From JdFR-22 sp964534325 (lineage in GTDB: Archaea > Halobacteriota > Archaeoglobi > Archaeoglobales > Archaeoglobaceae), in assembly GCA_964534325.1 (NCBI GenBank), contig CAZHOR010000010.1:26631-90630 (forward strand): a stretch of DNA of 64,000 nucleotides, written 5' to 3'. Both the position numbers and the translations under genes were made by a program. Each line of letters opens with the position of its first letter. Position 1 is the stretch's first letter. A model generated the notes under the pieces. That model was not told the origin of the DNA. It was given only the letters and a program-made list of their open reading frames with translations, and searched no databases. This document shows positions 33,657-42,326 of the stretch, piece by piece.

Positions 33657-33934
33657 TCGATCACCCTGGGACCCTTGATGTAACCATCTTCAACGTGTTT
33701 GGCGTTTTTCAGGGCTTCTTCCTGTGTGAGGCACTCTCCTTCCTTATCCTCTCTAAATACATTTACAAGGGAAAGAACGTGTGAAGAAGGTTCAATATCT
33801 TCTTCCACCTCATCCAGAATGTTAAAATAATCCAGAATATCCTGAAAATCATTTCTGAAGTTTTGAATGTCTTCCTCTTCCAATTCGATCTTTGCCAGGT
33901 TAGCGGTATGCAACACATCTTTATCTGTTATCAT
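33653..33934 (-). CDS. gatC: Glutamyl-tRNA(Gln) amidotransferase subunit C
   Basis: A 93-residue protein that wraps around GatA and steadies the GatCAB complex. It starts with the family pattern DVLHTANLAKIELEEEDIQ (residues 5-23) and includes the central LDEVEEDIEPSSHVL segment (about 42-56). ATG 33934 is chosen because AGGTG lies six bases upstream; the GTG at 33943 lies inside that site. The ATGA overlap with gatA follows. Confidence 0.9.
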   Translation of the reverse strand: MITDKDVLHTANLAKIELEEEDIQNFRNDFQDILDYFNILDEVEEDIEPSSHVLSLVNVFREDKEGECLTQEEALKNAKHVEDGYIKGPRVIE

Positions 33935-34053
33935 GGAGAACACCTGCGTTAGTGGTAGAGATACTGAATTGAATAAATTTTTTTGGTTTACCTTAGTTTA
34001 TCTTAAAGACTTTGGCTTCGATCACAATCAAAAAGTTCCCTGGTTTCCGGCGG

Positions 34054-34257
34054 TTATCTACCGGACACCAGGAACATCAGGAACAGCAGTACAAAGAAAA
34101 GGGCCATCATGGCTAATGAGAAGTTCCTCTGCTTCTTACGGCTCTTGATCATCTCCTCTTCACATTCAGTACTGCAGTATGACTCTTCCGGACCAACTGT
34201 CTTTCCACAGACAACACAATGCTTATGAGGTACCACACTGAGATTTTGTCGGGTCAT
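34054..34257 (-). CDS. Zinc-ribbon, single-span membrane protein (DUF2116-like)
   Basis: A 67-residue protein with a zinc-binding head, CVVCG (about residues 14-18) and CSTEC (about 28-32), followed by a basic linker and one C-terminal transmembrane helix (about 45-64). Small tail-anchored proteins of this kind are common in euryarchaea, often under the name DUF2116. Function unknown. ATG 34257 has GGTGG five bases upstream. Confidence 0.7.
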   Translation of the reverse strand: MTRQNLSVVPHKHCVVCGKTVGPEESYCSTECEEEMIKSRKKQRNFSLAMMALFFVLLFLMFLVSGR

Positions 34258-34343
34258 TTGTTCCACCGTTGAATATATTACTGGCTCAATAATTCAAACA
34301 GTTTTTAAATTTTCTGAAAACCTGAAGAAAACTTGAAGAAGAC

Positions 34344-34350
34344 TTATATA
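34344..34350 (+). promoter_or_regulatory. TATA box of the DUF373 gene
   Basis: TTATATA is centred 26 bases before ATG 34373, implying a leaderless mRNA and ruling against the TTG one codon earlier. Confidence 0.5.
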
Positions 34351-34372
34351 TTTATCAACAATATCGATATTG

Positions 34373-35446
34373 ATGGCTTCGAAAGTAGTTCTGGCGATTG
34401 ACAGGGACGACGACCTCGGTAGAAAAACCAGCATACCATCTCCTGTTATCGGCAGGGAAAACAACCTTAACGCTGCCATCGCCCTTGCATCCTCTGACCC
34501 TGAAGACTCCGATATAAACACTATTTTTGGGGCTATAAAGCTGTATGATGAGCTGAAAAAGGAAGGGGAGGATGTTGAAGTCGTTACCATTTGCGGTAAT
34601 GAAAGCGTAGGAGTTATTTCCGATACAAAAATATCCAACCAGCTGGACGAGATAAAATGGAGGACAGGAGCTAAAAGCGTTATAGTTGTATCGGATGGTT
34701 CTGAAGACGAATTCGTCCTCCCGGTTATATCTTCCCGCTTCAGTATCGATGCCGTTAAGAGGATAGTGGTCAAGCAGAGCAAGACCATAGAGAGCACTTA
34801 TTTCCTCATCAAAAGAATGCTCAACGACCCCAAGATCGCCAGGGTTACCTTAGCTCCTCTGGGAATAATCTTCCTGGTATATGCCATATTCCTCCTGGCG
34901 AGGTATCCTGAGTGGGGGCTGGGCGCCATAATCCTGATCGCCGGATTCTACATGGTCCTGAAGGCATACGGTTTAGAGGCCGCCATAGAGGACTACTTCG
35001 CCACCCTAAAGAAATCGCTGCTGGAAGGCAGGCTTTCGTTCATTACCTACGTCACTTCCGCCATGCTGTTCATTATTGGTATCATTCAGGGTTTCAATAA
35101 GCTGTGGGGGCTGTATAATCAGCCCATCACCCAGGGAATCCTCATGTACATTCTGTCCTTCATCTACGGCTCCGTGTGGTGGATTGTGGGAGGAGGTATC
35201 TCTGCCATGGTGGGCAAGATTCTCGACCTCGTCATCGAGAAAAGACCTTTCAGACGTTATCTGGTCATCCCATTCCTTCTAATATCCTCCGGTCTGATAC
35301 TGTGGGGAACCAGCTTCTTCATCCTCTCCAGAAGTGATGCATTTGGATTCTCCCCCGACGTTGCATTTGAGTATCTCCTGATGTCCATTGCAGGAGCCAT
35401 CTTAATAGCCGTAGTCATCATACTGCCTCTCACCAGGCAGAGCTGA
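34373..35446 (+). CDS. DUF373 family membrane protein
   Basis: A 357-residue protein with a soluble N-terminal part (about 140 residues) and a membrane part of six to seven helices. The opening KVVLAIDRDDDLG, the motif SDPEDSDINTIFGAIKLYDEL (about 40-60) and VVSDGSEDEF (about 106-115) are characteristic of DUF373, an archaeal family of unknown function. The clustered aspartates near both N-terminal motifs suggest binding of a metal or a nucleotide. It stands alone with its own TATA box. Confidence 0.88.
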   Translation: MASKVVLAIDRDDDLGRKTSIPSPVIGRENNLNAAIALASSDPEDSDINTIFGAIKLYDELKKEGEDVEVVTICGNESVGVISDTKISNQLDEIKWRTGAKSVIVVSDGSEDEFVLPVISSRFSIDAVKRIVVKQSKTIESTYFLIKRMLNDPKIARVTLAPLGIIFLVYAIFLLARYPEWGLGAIILIAGFYMVLKAYGLEAAIEDYFATLKKSLLEGRLSFITYVTSAMLFIIGIIQGFNKLWGLYNQPITQGILMYILSFIYGSVWWIVGGGISAMVGKILDLVIEKRPFRRYLVIPFLLISSGLILWGTSFFILSRSDAFGFSPDVAFEYLLMSIAGAILIAVVIILPLTRQS

Positions 35447-35489
35447 ATAAAGTTACTAGCGGGCTGAATAAATTAGTGAGTTGAGTGAG

Positions 35490-36401
35490 TTAGATCAAGC
35501 CCAGCTCTATTCTCAGAGCGCATGCCTGACATTCTTCGCTGGCTGTGGGCTCGCCACATGTTTTGCATGCGTTCAGATTCATCTGAGGATGCATTTCTTT
35601 CAGACAGGGTATGAGCTCCTCAAAGCTCTTCATCACGGAGAACTTTCTTCCCGGGTATTTGTTCTCAAAATCGTAGAGATAATCTCTGACCGCTGCTCTT
35701 ACGGGGAACTGACTGTAAGGACACTCTTCCACGTCAAGAGGGAGACCGAATAGAGAGGCGTAGATCACTGTCTCCTTCTCGTATATCTTCCTGAGAGGCT
35801 TTACTCGCATTATAAGTCCTTCCTGCTGTTTCTGAGGTATGAGCCTGGCCAGTCGAGCGATATCGGATTGCAAGAAATTGAGGAGGATCGTCTGGGTCTC
35901 ATCGTCCAGACTGTGCCCCGTTGCCAGTTTGGTGGCACCAATTTCTCTGGCAGTCCTATTGAGCAAGTACTTCCTGAATACGCCGCAGTAACTACAGGGT
36001 TTCTTGTCACCCTTTTTCACCATCTCGTCCAGAGTCGCTCCTATCCCATCCTTGAAAGACACGATATGGTGCTCCATTTGCAGTGAATCCGCCAGTTCTC
36101 TTGATATCTCTACTGTAGGCGGCCTATACCCCTCAATCCCTTCATCTATAGTGATTAGAGCAAATTCCAGATCCTTTCTCTTACCGTAAAGCCTGTTAAG
36201 GATGTGAGTGAGAACGATGCTATCTTTCCCCCCACTAAGAGCTATGGCTATCTTATCCCCGGTTTCGATCATCCTGTATTTGTACACGGAATTCTTCACT
36301 TTTTTATCCACGTCTTTGATGAAGTGCTTCCTGCACAGGTGTCTACCGGATGGTCTCTGGTGGTACACAGCTTTATTGCCGCATTGACTACAGACTGCCA
36401 C
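35490..36401 (-). CDS. tRNA 2-thiolation protein (NcsA/Ctu1/TtuA family)
   Basis: A 303-residue PP-loop enzyme. It has an N-terminal zinc finger (CSQCG at 4-8 and further Cys/His), the P-loop SGGKDS (about 55-60), cluster cysteines in CSYCGVFRK (about 136) with a third in EECPYSQFP (about 226), and a C-terminal zinc finger (CKTCG and CQAC). This domain order is that of TtuA/NcsA/Ctu1, which thiolate wobble U34 or T54 of tRNA with an FeS cluster and a ubiquitin-like sulfur carrier. Which tRNA position applies cannot be decided. It is convergent with the DUF373 gene. Confidence 0.9.
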   Translation of the reverse strand: MAVCSQCGNKAVYHQRPSGRHLCRKHFIKDVDKKVKNSVYKYRMIETGDKIAIALSGGKDSIVLTHILNRLYGKRKDLEFALITIDEGIEGYRPPTVEISRELADSLQMEHHIVSFKDGIGATLDEMVKKGDKKPCSYCGVFRKYLLNRTAREIGATKLATGHSLDDETQTILLNFLQSDIARLARLIPQKQQEGLIMRVKPLRKIYEKETVIYASLFGLPLDVEECPYSQFPVRAAVRDYLYDFENKYPGRKFSVMKSFEELIPCLKEMHPQMNLNACKTCGEPTASEECQACALRIELGLI

Positions 36402-36501
36402 AGAGTAAGGATTGAAAAAGGGATATAAATTATCTTTTCACCTATCTTTTATCTTTTTTCTCTGCAAACATATCAGGATTTGAATTTCTCAGCACGTTGG
36501 A

Positions 36502-36726
36502 TCACATGTAGGTTGCTCTCAATCTGTTCGATATTTGCTTTACTAAAAGAGCGCTGAATATTAGAGTCAAAATTAGCATTATGGCTACATATATAAATGA
36601 CAGCTCCTCGACGCTTAAACTGGTAAATGAAGTCAATGGAGCCAATGTCTGAGGGATTAACGCCACAAAATATGCAGAAGATGTCCAAAGAATTAAAAAA
36701 ATTAAGGTAAGGATTATCTTCTTCAT
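36502..36726 (-). CDS. Small two-helix membrane protein, unknown
   Basis: A 74-residue protein with two hydrophobic segments (about residues 3-24 and 43-63) joined by a polar loop. No family was recognised. It starts 11 bases after the upstream membrane protein gene and probably belongs to the same transcript. An overlapping ORF in another frame (36473-36688) is polar and less likely to be coding. Confidence 0.5.
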   Translation of the reverse strand: MKKIILTLIFLILWTSSAYFVALIPQTLAPLTSFTSLSVEELSFIYVAIMLILTLIFSALLVKQISNRLRATYM

Positions 36727-36736
36727 GTACATCTTA

Positions 36737-37309
36737 TTAGCCTTTAGACCCCTCTTTTGGTTCTTTGAGTTCTTCGACTTTCTGACTGAACTCTGTAGCT
36801 TTCCTTTCGATGTCCTCGGAGAACGTCCCTCCCACTCTGAACAGTGTTATTATTGCCCAGAGCAAAAGCAGGATCAGGATTATCCCTGCCAGAGACGGGT
36901 GAAGACCAGCGACCATGGGAAGGAAAAACAGGTAAGCTATTACTGCAAGAATAATAAATCCTATTCCCCGAAATCCGGTCCTGTATCTTTCCAGCTTTGC
37001 ATCCGAGGTTTCACCTCTAGCAAATTGTAGTGCGGTCAAGCCAGCCAGCCCTCCGATCAGGTCTGAAACTTCCTTTAATATCCTCAGGAAAACTATTACG
37101 AGGGCAATTATGACTATCGCGGAGATAATAGCTTTCATCCCCATCAATCCGAAAATAAATGGGTCCCCCAAAGTATCTGCCAGAGGCAAAAACACAAGTA
37201 CTGCAAACAGCCATATAAGCACAGCTATTGCCAGATTAACCAAAATTTTGGGAAAGCTTTCACTCACTTCTCTTCTGGATTCCTTTAAAATCTCTTCTCT
37301 ACTCGGCAA
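36737..37309 (-). CDS. Four-helix membrane protein, unknown
   Basis: A 190-residue protein with four transmembrane segments (about 25-46, 54-80, 115-135 and 138-158) between charged ends. The C-terminal 30 residues are a charged helix rich in Glu and Lys, and the N-terminus (SREEILKESRRE) is a charged helix too. No known family. TTG 37309 is the start, with a G-rich ribosome site about seven bases upstream, and a palindromic TATATATA-type box at about 37343-37352 upstream of that. It probably forms a two-gene unit with the small membrane protein downstream. Confidence 0.6.
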   Translation of the reverse strand: MPSREEILKESRREVSESFPKILVNLAIAVLIWLFAVLVFLPLADTLGDPFIFGLMGMKAIISAIVIIALVIVFLRILKEVSDLIGGLAGLTALQFARGETSDAKLERYRTGFRGIGFIILAVIAYLFFLPMVAGLHPSLAGIILILLLLWAIITLFRVGGTFSEDIERKATEFSQKVEELKEPKEGSKG

Positions 37310-37532
37310 TATTATACCCCCATTCTTTAACTAATAATAAAGCTATATATAGTTATGCACATATAGATTAAGGATTTAAATTAAGGAAGTATCTTACGAG
37401 AATCAAATAATATGGGGCTATTTTCGTATCCATTAGAAGTTATTCATGAACCTTGATGCGACCAGCTGACGTGAATATGCTTGACAAAAAACTCGTAAAA
37501 AATTTAATTTAGTAAGGTTATTAGGGCTTATT

Positions 37533-38384
37533 GTGACCGACTTCGTTTCTGCGTTCAAGAGCATGGACAGGAAGAGGTGGAAGGTGCTGGACGGTATATT
37601 CCACTACATGTGGGATTATGAGTATGTTCCCTCCGAGTTCATCGCCCGGCACTCCAGAATAAGCCCGGAAAAGGTGGAGCAATTGCTTAAGGACCTCTCC
37701 GATAAAAAGCTGGTCAACAACAAGATGTTGAGCTACTACGGCTCCTCATTCACTTTTATTGGGCTCTCTCTTTACTCTCTGTGGAGGCTGGTGGACCACG
37801 ATGACGTGGAGATGCTGGGGAACGTCATAGGGGAGGGAAAGGAGAGCATTGTTTACAACTGTATATCAAAGTATGGAGAGTCAGTTGTCAAGTTCCATAG
37901 ACTTGGCCACCCCTCCTTTAAAAAGGTTAAAGAGAAAAGGGGTTACGGGACCTTCCATTACTCCGTTCTGGGTGCCAGGTCGGCAAAAAACGAGTTCGGT
38001 GCCCTCAAAAGGCTTTATGGTCTGGTGCGGGTTCCCAGACCGATCGCGTGGGAAGGTAATGCGGTGGTTATGGACCTCATAGATGCCGCAGAGCTCTATA
38101 AAGTCAAGGTGGAGAATCCTAAAGAAGTGCTTGACCTCATACTGGAAGAAGTAAAGGAGATGTACAGGTTAGGCATTGTTCACGGGGATCTAAGCCAGTA
38201 CAACATTCTGGTGGAGGAAGAAGGGGTGTGGGTAATCGACTTCCCTCAATTCATTGAAGCGGATGCGGAGGGAGCTGAAGATTATCTCTTGAGGGACCTC
38301 ACCAACCTGATCCACTATTTCAGCCGGAGTTATGGTATAGAAAAAGATATTAAGAATGCCTTAGAATATATGACTGAGAACTAA
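37533..38384 (+). CDS. rio2: Rio2 serine protein kinase
   Basis: A 283-residue atypical protein kinase with a winged-helix N-terminus (residues 1-85) and a RIO domain. The glycine-rich loop is GEGKESIVY (about 101-109), the catalytic loop HGDLSQYNIL (about 213-222) and the metal-binding aspartate is in VIDFPQ (about 231-236). Rio2 acts in maturation of the small ribosomal subunit. The GTG start at 37533 leaves no clear ribosome binding site. It is followed by the DUF460 gene on the same strand after 105 bases. Confidence 0.93.
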   Translation: MTDFVSAFKSMDRKRWKVLDGIFHYMWDYEYVPSEFIARHSRISPEKVEQLLKDLSDKKLVNNKMLSYYGSSFTFIGLSLYSLWRLVDHDDVEMLGNVIGEGKESIVYNCISKYGESVVKFHRLGHPSFKKVKEKRGYGTFHYSVLGARSAKNEFGALKRLYGLVRVPRPIAWEGNAVVMDLIDAAELYKVKVENPKEVLDLILEEVKEMYRLGIVHGDLSQYNILVEEEGVWVIDFPQFIEADAEGAEDYLLRDLTNLIHYFSRSYGIEKDIKNALEYMTEN

Positions 38385-38489
38385 GTTAATTAAGTAAGTT
38401 GAAAACAAACTTAGTTCAAAATCAACCATAGCGAATCTAACCCTAAATGACCCCGATAAAATCCCAGATAAAAATACTAAAGGTATAAC

Positions 38490-40376
38490 ATGACCTGCAC
38501 CTTTGGAGTGGATATAGTTAAGAGGTCTCACGGGAAGGCCAAGTACGCTCTTTTCATTATCCACGGTGAGCAGGAGATCAAGAAGATCGTATCTAAAGCC
38601 AAGCTCTTCCGGCTGGTAAGGCAGTATAACCCCTCCATAGTTTCAATAGATAATCTTGTGGAGCTTTTTTCTTCCAAAGAGAAGTTGATCAAGTTCTTGA
38701 AATCCATACCTCCCACCACAAAACTGGTCCAGATAGCGGGGAAGCAGAGCCTGCCCTATCTCTCCAAACGCTACGGACTGAGCATTGACATAAAGGACCC
38801 CATGGATGAAGCCAGAGCCTCAGCATACCTGGCAACCTATGGAGTGGGAGAAGAGGTCTCCGTTTTCGTGGATAAGACCAGGGTCACTGTTTCCCGTAAC
38901 CGGAGTCTGGGTAAAGGCGGTTTCAGGCAGAACAAGTACCGCAGGAAAGTTCATGACGCTGTCAGAACCGTTTACAAAGAGATCAGGGATGTACTGGATG
39001 AGAAAGGTCTGGATTATACTGAGGAGACCAAGCCGGGTTATGGTGGGATGTCCAAAGGGATTTTGTCCATAAACGCTCCCAAGCAGGATGTTCCCGTTAA
39101 CTCCTTCAAGACCAAAGATGTTCAGGTCAAAGTGGAGGCTATGGAGAAGGATAAGATAGAGTACATACCCTTGGGTAAAACGACCATGCACATAATCGCC
39201 GGTATCGACCCGGGGACTACCATAGCGGCTGCCATCCTGGATTTGAACGGTAATCTGTTGGGAGTGAGGAGCAAGAAGAACTGGAGCTGGGGAGAAGTAG
39301 TGGAGTACATACTCTCATTCGGTCAGCCTGTTATAGTTGCTACCGACAAGAGCAATGCTCCGGAGTTCGTCTCCAAATTGAGGGCCAGCTTCAACGCTGT
39401 CCTTTACACGCCCAAAGAGGATTTGGGCACCGGAAAGAAGAGGCAGCTCGTATCAGATTACAGGTTCCTCAACACCCACGAGAGGGATGCCACTGCAAGC
39501 GCTATTGATGCATTCAACTCCTACAAGAACAAACTATTGAACGTTGAAAAGAAAATGACCCCTGGAATGGATTCCGACGCCATTAAGACAGCGGTGATAA
39601 GAGGGATATCCTTAAAGGACGCATTGAGCGAGAAGAAGATAGAGAAGCAGAAGGAGAAGAAACCTGTTCAGGAGCAAGTGTCCAGAGAAGAGGTCAACAG
39701 GAAGGAGAAGGTAATAAAGGAGCTGGAAGACGAGAACGCCATCCTGAGGGACGAGATATCCGCATTGAGGGAAGAATTGGAGAAGCTCCGCGGCAAGCTG
39801 ACCCATTTCTCCTCGCAAGAGCATCAGAAGATCAGAAAAGATACTTACGTTCACAACCTCGAATCCGAGGTCAGGGAACTTAAAAAGGAGTTGAAACAAA
39901 GAGATAACTCCCTTGAAGAGCTAAATGAGCAGCTCCAGCACTTAAAGAAGATAAAGATGCTGGAATTCCTGGGGTGGACCAGCATTAAGGTGATAAAGAA
40001 GTTCACCAAAGACGAGATCCACAAGATCGAAAGAGACCTGGGGATCAATGAAGGGGACATCATCTATATTGCAGACTCAAGCGGTGGAGGCAGAGCCAGC
40101 GCAGAACACCTGGTGAATAAAGAGGTGAAGGCATTGATCACCAGAAGCAAGGATATGTCTCACATAGCAGCTTCCATCTTTGAAGAGGGAAATATTCCGG
40201 TAATAGAACCCGCTGAGCTGGAAATTGAGGTTGCGGAGGATATTGCGGTTATCAACTACTCCAAATTCGAGGAGATATACAATAAAAAGCTCACCGAAAT
40301 CGAGAAGAAAAAAGTGGAAAAACTGGAAAAGATCGTTCTGGATTACAAGAGAGACCGTAGCGCCAACGCGCATTAA
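38490..40376 (+). CDS. DUF460 family protein (RNase H-like domain with coiled coil)
   Basis: A 628-residue protein of the archaeal DUF460 family. The N-terminal half includes the RNase H-like opening IIAGIDPGTTIAAAILDLNGN (about residue 232-252) and later acidic residues (VIVATDKSN, and HERDATASAIDAF near 331). A long charged coiled coil runs from about 385 to 495, followed by a C-terminal domain containing ADSSGGGRASAEHLV. Nucleic-acid binding or cutting is plausible from the RNase H fold; no activity is established. It is next to rio2, an arrangement seen in translation and DNA maintenance neighbourhoods. Confidence 0.88.
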   Translation: MTCTFGVDIVKRSHGKAKYALFIIHGEQEIKKIVSKAKLFRLVRQYNPSIVSIDNLVELFSSKEKLIKFLKSIPPTTKLVQIAGKQSLPYLSKRYGLSIDIKDPMDEARASAYLATYGVGEEVSVFVDKTRVTVSRNRSLGKGGFRQNKYRRKVHDAVRTVYKEIRDVLDEKGLDYTEETKPGYGGMSKGILSINAPKQDVPVNSFKTKDVQVKVEAMEKDKIEYIPLGKTTMHIIAGIDPGTTIAAAILDLNGNLLGVRSKKNWSWGEVVEYILSFGQPVIVATDKSNAPEFVSKLRASFNAVLYTPKEDLGTGKKRQLVSDYRFLNTHERDATASAIDAFNSYKNKLLNVEKKMTPGMDSDAIKTAVIRGISLKDALSEKKIEKQKEKKPVQEQVSREEVNRKEKVIKELEDENAILRDEISALREELEKLRGKLTHFSSQEHQKIRKDTYVHNLESEVRELKKELKQRDNSLEELNEQLQHLKKIKMLEFLGWTSIKVIKKFTKDEIHKIERDLGINEGDIIYIADSSGGGRASAEHLVNKEVKALITRSKDMSHIAASIFEEGNIPVIEPAELEIEVAEDIAVINYSKFEEIYNKKLTEIEKKKVEKLEKIVLDYKRDRSANAH

Positions 40377-40399
40377 CGGGGGTTTGCAGTCAACTATCG

Positions 40400-40789
40400 C
40401 TATCTTGCGCTGAAGTAGCTGACCTCTACCACGTCTCCCTGAGTGCTTTCCAGTATTCCCGGGTTGTAGACGTTGCGAAGTCTGCCAAAGCCTTTGGGAG
40501 TTATTCTCAGCCTCACCACTGTCATCTCGCTCTCTTCTATGAACCTGTCGGAGGAGAACACCATTGAGTGGGACAGGGATTCTTTGCCGTTCACTTCCGC
40601 TATCACTCCTCTGGTCCCTTTGTCCAGATCGTATTGCTTGCAGGGAGTGAGGAATATGCAATTCCCTACTTCGATGCTGAAGGCGGTGGCCACGTTGTGA
40701 GTGCTTCTCAGCTCTATGGTCTTAATATCTCTGTTCACCACGTCTTCGAGTACCTTTCTGGAGATTCCGGTAAGTATGTGACACCTCAT
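40400..40789 (-). CDS. DUF473 family protein
   Basis: A 129-residue archaeal protein. The opening MRCHILTGISRKVLEDV followed by DIKTIELRSTHNVATA matches DUF473, along with the later GTRGVIAEV block. It appears to be a small beta-barrel-like domain (ASCH/PUA-like), which would suggest RNA binding, but no function is known. The ATG at 40789 lies five bases after the PAC2 stop and has GGGTGAT upstream; a longer frame to 40885 is only an overlap with PAC2. Confidence 0.83.
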   Translation of the reverse strand: MRCHILTGISRKVLEDVVNRDIKTIELRSTHNVATAFSIEVGNCIFLTPCKQYDLDKGTRGVIAEVNGKESLSHSMVFSSDRFIEESEMTVVRLRITPKGFGRLRNVYNPGILESTQGDVVEVSYFSAR

Positions 40790-40793
40790 ATTA

Positions 40794-41528
40794 TCACCCG
40801 AACATAGGGAATTCTTCTTTGCCGGACGTTTCTTTTTCCTCTTCTGCACGGGTTTGATCTGCCAATTTCTGCATCTGAGCTTCAATATATTCTGCTTCTT
40901 CTATTAGCCTCTCTGTGTCGATATCCAATCCAAATAGTTTGTTCAGGACCTTGATTACCTCTGCTGCGGCTCGTGGATCGGGGTTGGAGCCATAGGTCTC
41001 TCCCAGCAGTATCAATCCCGGATACTTCTTCATAACGCACTCATTCAGAAGTGAGCCGGGTGCACCGGTTATCGTTCCGGTCGAAAATATTTCTACGTCA
41101 TCCTTTATCTCTTCCAGAAGTTCTTTACTGGTTGCGGCACCGAATACTCTGTTCTTACCCTCAAACGTAGCGACACCGGCAAGCGAGTACAATTTTCTGG
41201 CATTGATAGTGGATGCCCAGTCAACAATGCTGGTGACCAGATCATAAGTTATCTCCTGTGAAATGGGGACATCTGAATGCACCAGCACGATTCCGTAATC
41301 CACCATCTGGTATATCCTGATAGGAGGTACAGCCACTCCATCGATTAATGTAGCAACAGGAGGTAATTTGCCCGATTCTATAAAGCCTATCGGCTTCAGT
41401 TTGTATTCGTTAACGATATGAGCTGACGCAATGGTTCCCACCAGACCGATTCCTGGGAAACCCGTCATCACAATGGGGTCCTTAATATCCAGTTTTTCAA
41501 CTACTACTTCCGTATTGGATTGCGCCAT
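40794..41528 (-). CDS. PAC2 family protein (proteasome assembly chaperone-like)
   Basis: A 244-residue protein of the PAC2 superfamily: TGFPGIGLVGTIASAHIV (about residue 22-39) and the glycine-rich GTITGAPGSLLNE (about 148-160) followed by LGETYGSNPDPRAA. PAC2 proteins are relatives of eukaryotic proteasome assembly factors; in archaea they are also described as ATP-grasp-like or unassigned. A charged C-terminal helix (about 205-240) is added. It is the first gene of a two-gene unit with DUF473 and shares a very short divergent promoter with the DUF5611 gene. Confidence 0.87.
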   Translation of the reverse strand: MAQSNTEVVVEKLDIKDPIVMTGFPGIGLVGTIASAHIVNEYKLKPIGFIESGKLPPVATLIDGVAVPPIRIYQMVDYGIVLVHSDVPISQEITYDLVTSIVDWASTINARKLYSLAGVATFEGKNRVFGAATSKELLEEIKDDVEIFSTGTITGAPGSLLNECVMKKYPGLILLGETYGSNPDPRAAAEVIKVLNKLFGLDIDTERLIEEAEYIEAQMQKLADQTRAEEEKETSGKEEFPMFG

Positions 41529-41548
41529 ACCAATTTTCTCTCAGATTA

Positions 41549-41561
41549 ACTTATATATCAT
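41549..41561. promoter_or_regulatory. Shared bidirectional TATA box between PAC2 and DUF5611 genes
   Basis: The 52-base divergent spacer contains a single TATA-like element, CTTATATATCA. Its centre is about 26 bases from ATG 41581 on the plus strand and about 27 bases from ATG 41528 on the minus strand. Each gene therefore has the leaderless distance from the same box. The core TATATA is palindromic, so TBP could bind in either direction. Confidence 0.6.
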
Positions 41562-41580
41562 TTTCTGAGTAATTACATCC

Positions 41581-41889
41581 ATGAGAGAGTATAAATTTAA
41601 AAGGGGTTTCAAACCTCACAACGAGAGACTGGAAGAGATGATGGAGAAGCATTTTGGCGGTTTTGAAGTCGATGGTGAAGTTTATATGGCCAAGTTTGGG
41701 GCTGCCACGGCAAAAATGTGGATCGAGGACAAGCTGCTCAAAGTGGAAACAGAAACAGACGTCAATGCACCCAGTGACGTGGCTGCACAGACTGTCAAGG
41801 TTTACAACAAGTTTCTGAAAGAGCTGACGGGGTATACTGCCAAGCAGAGACAAAAGATGATGAAGAAAGCTGCTGAAAAAGATGAATAA
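41581..41889 (+). CDS. DUF5611 family protein
   Basis: A 102-residue archaeal protein, mixed alpha/beta: MREYKFKRGFKPHNERLEE at the start, a strand pair (GEVYMAKFGAATAKMWIE) and a C-terminal helix region (VYNKFLKELTGYTAKQRQK). It matches the DUF5611 family of unknown function. It is a leaderless gene fed by the shared TATA box. HypA follows after 104 bases with its own promoter, so they are probably separate units. Confidence 0.8.
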   Translation: MREYKFKRGFKPHNERLEEMMEKHFGGFEVDGEVYMAKFGAATAKMWIEDKLLKVETETDVNAPSDVAAQTVKVYNKFLKELTGYTAKQRQKMMKKAAEKDE

Positions 41890-41963
41890 ATAGTTGTGAT
41901 TATTTAAATCATATTTAAATTAAATTGATGATTATTATTTAATAATTTAATACACCAAAAGAC

Positions 41964-41971
41964 TTATATTT
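41964..41971 (+). promoter_or_regulatory. TATA box of hypABCD
   Basis: TTATATTT is centred about 26 bases before the GTG start of hypA at 41994, giving a leaderless operon mRNA. Confidence 0.5.
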
Positions 41972-41993
41972 TTTTGAAAACAGAAATAGTGGT

Positions 41994-42326
41994 GTGCACG
42001 AAATGGGCTATGCTCAATCTCTGTTCCAGCATGTGATGAGGATTGCTGAAGAGAATAATGCTAAAAAGATCCCCCGTATAATCCTTGAGGTAGGTGAATT
42101 ACTTTTGATCAATCCTGAACAGCTTGAATTTTGTTTTCAAACACTAAGTGGAGATTCTATTCTAAAAGATGCTGAGCTGGAGATCGAGACTCAAAAACCG
42201 CTGGTCCAGTGCGTTGTATGCGGTAAAAAATACGATCACGTAACCAGTTATTGTGATTGCGGTGGTATCGTCTCTGTTGAGGGTGGAAAAGATATGATAA
42301 TAAAGAAAGTGGAGATGGAGGTATAA
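41994..42326 (+). CDS. hypA: Hydrogenase nickel insertion protein HypA
   Basis: A 110-residue nickel chaperone. The N-terminal Met-His-Glu (MHEMGYAQS) provides the nickel site and the zinc site is CVVCG plus CDCGG (about 73-77 and 87-91). HypA with HypB inserts nickel into NiFe hydrogenase. The GTG start follows from the position of the MHE motif and the TATA box 26 bases upstream. It is the first gene of a tight hypABCD operon, in which each gene overlaps the next by one to four bases. Confidence 0.92.
   Translation: MHEMGYAQSLFQHVMRIAEENNAKKIPRIILEVGELLLINPEQLEFCFQTLSGDSILKDAELEIETQKPLVQCVVCGKKYDHVTSYCDCGGIVSVEGGKDMIIKKVEMEV

Noticed and set aside
34294..34797. Minus-strand frame of about 167 codons
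   Set aside because: It is antisense to the start of the DUF373 gene and covers its promoter; composition is that of a shadow frame.
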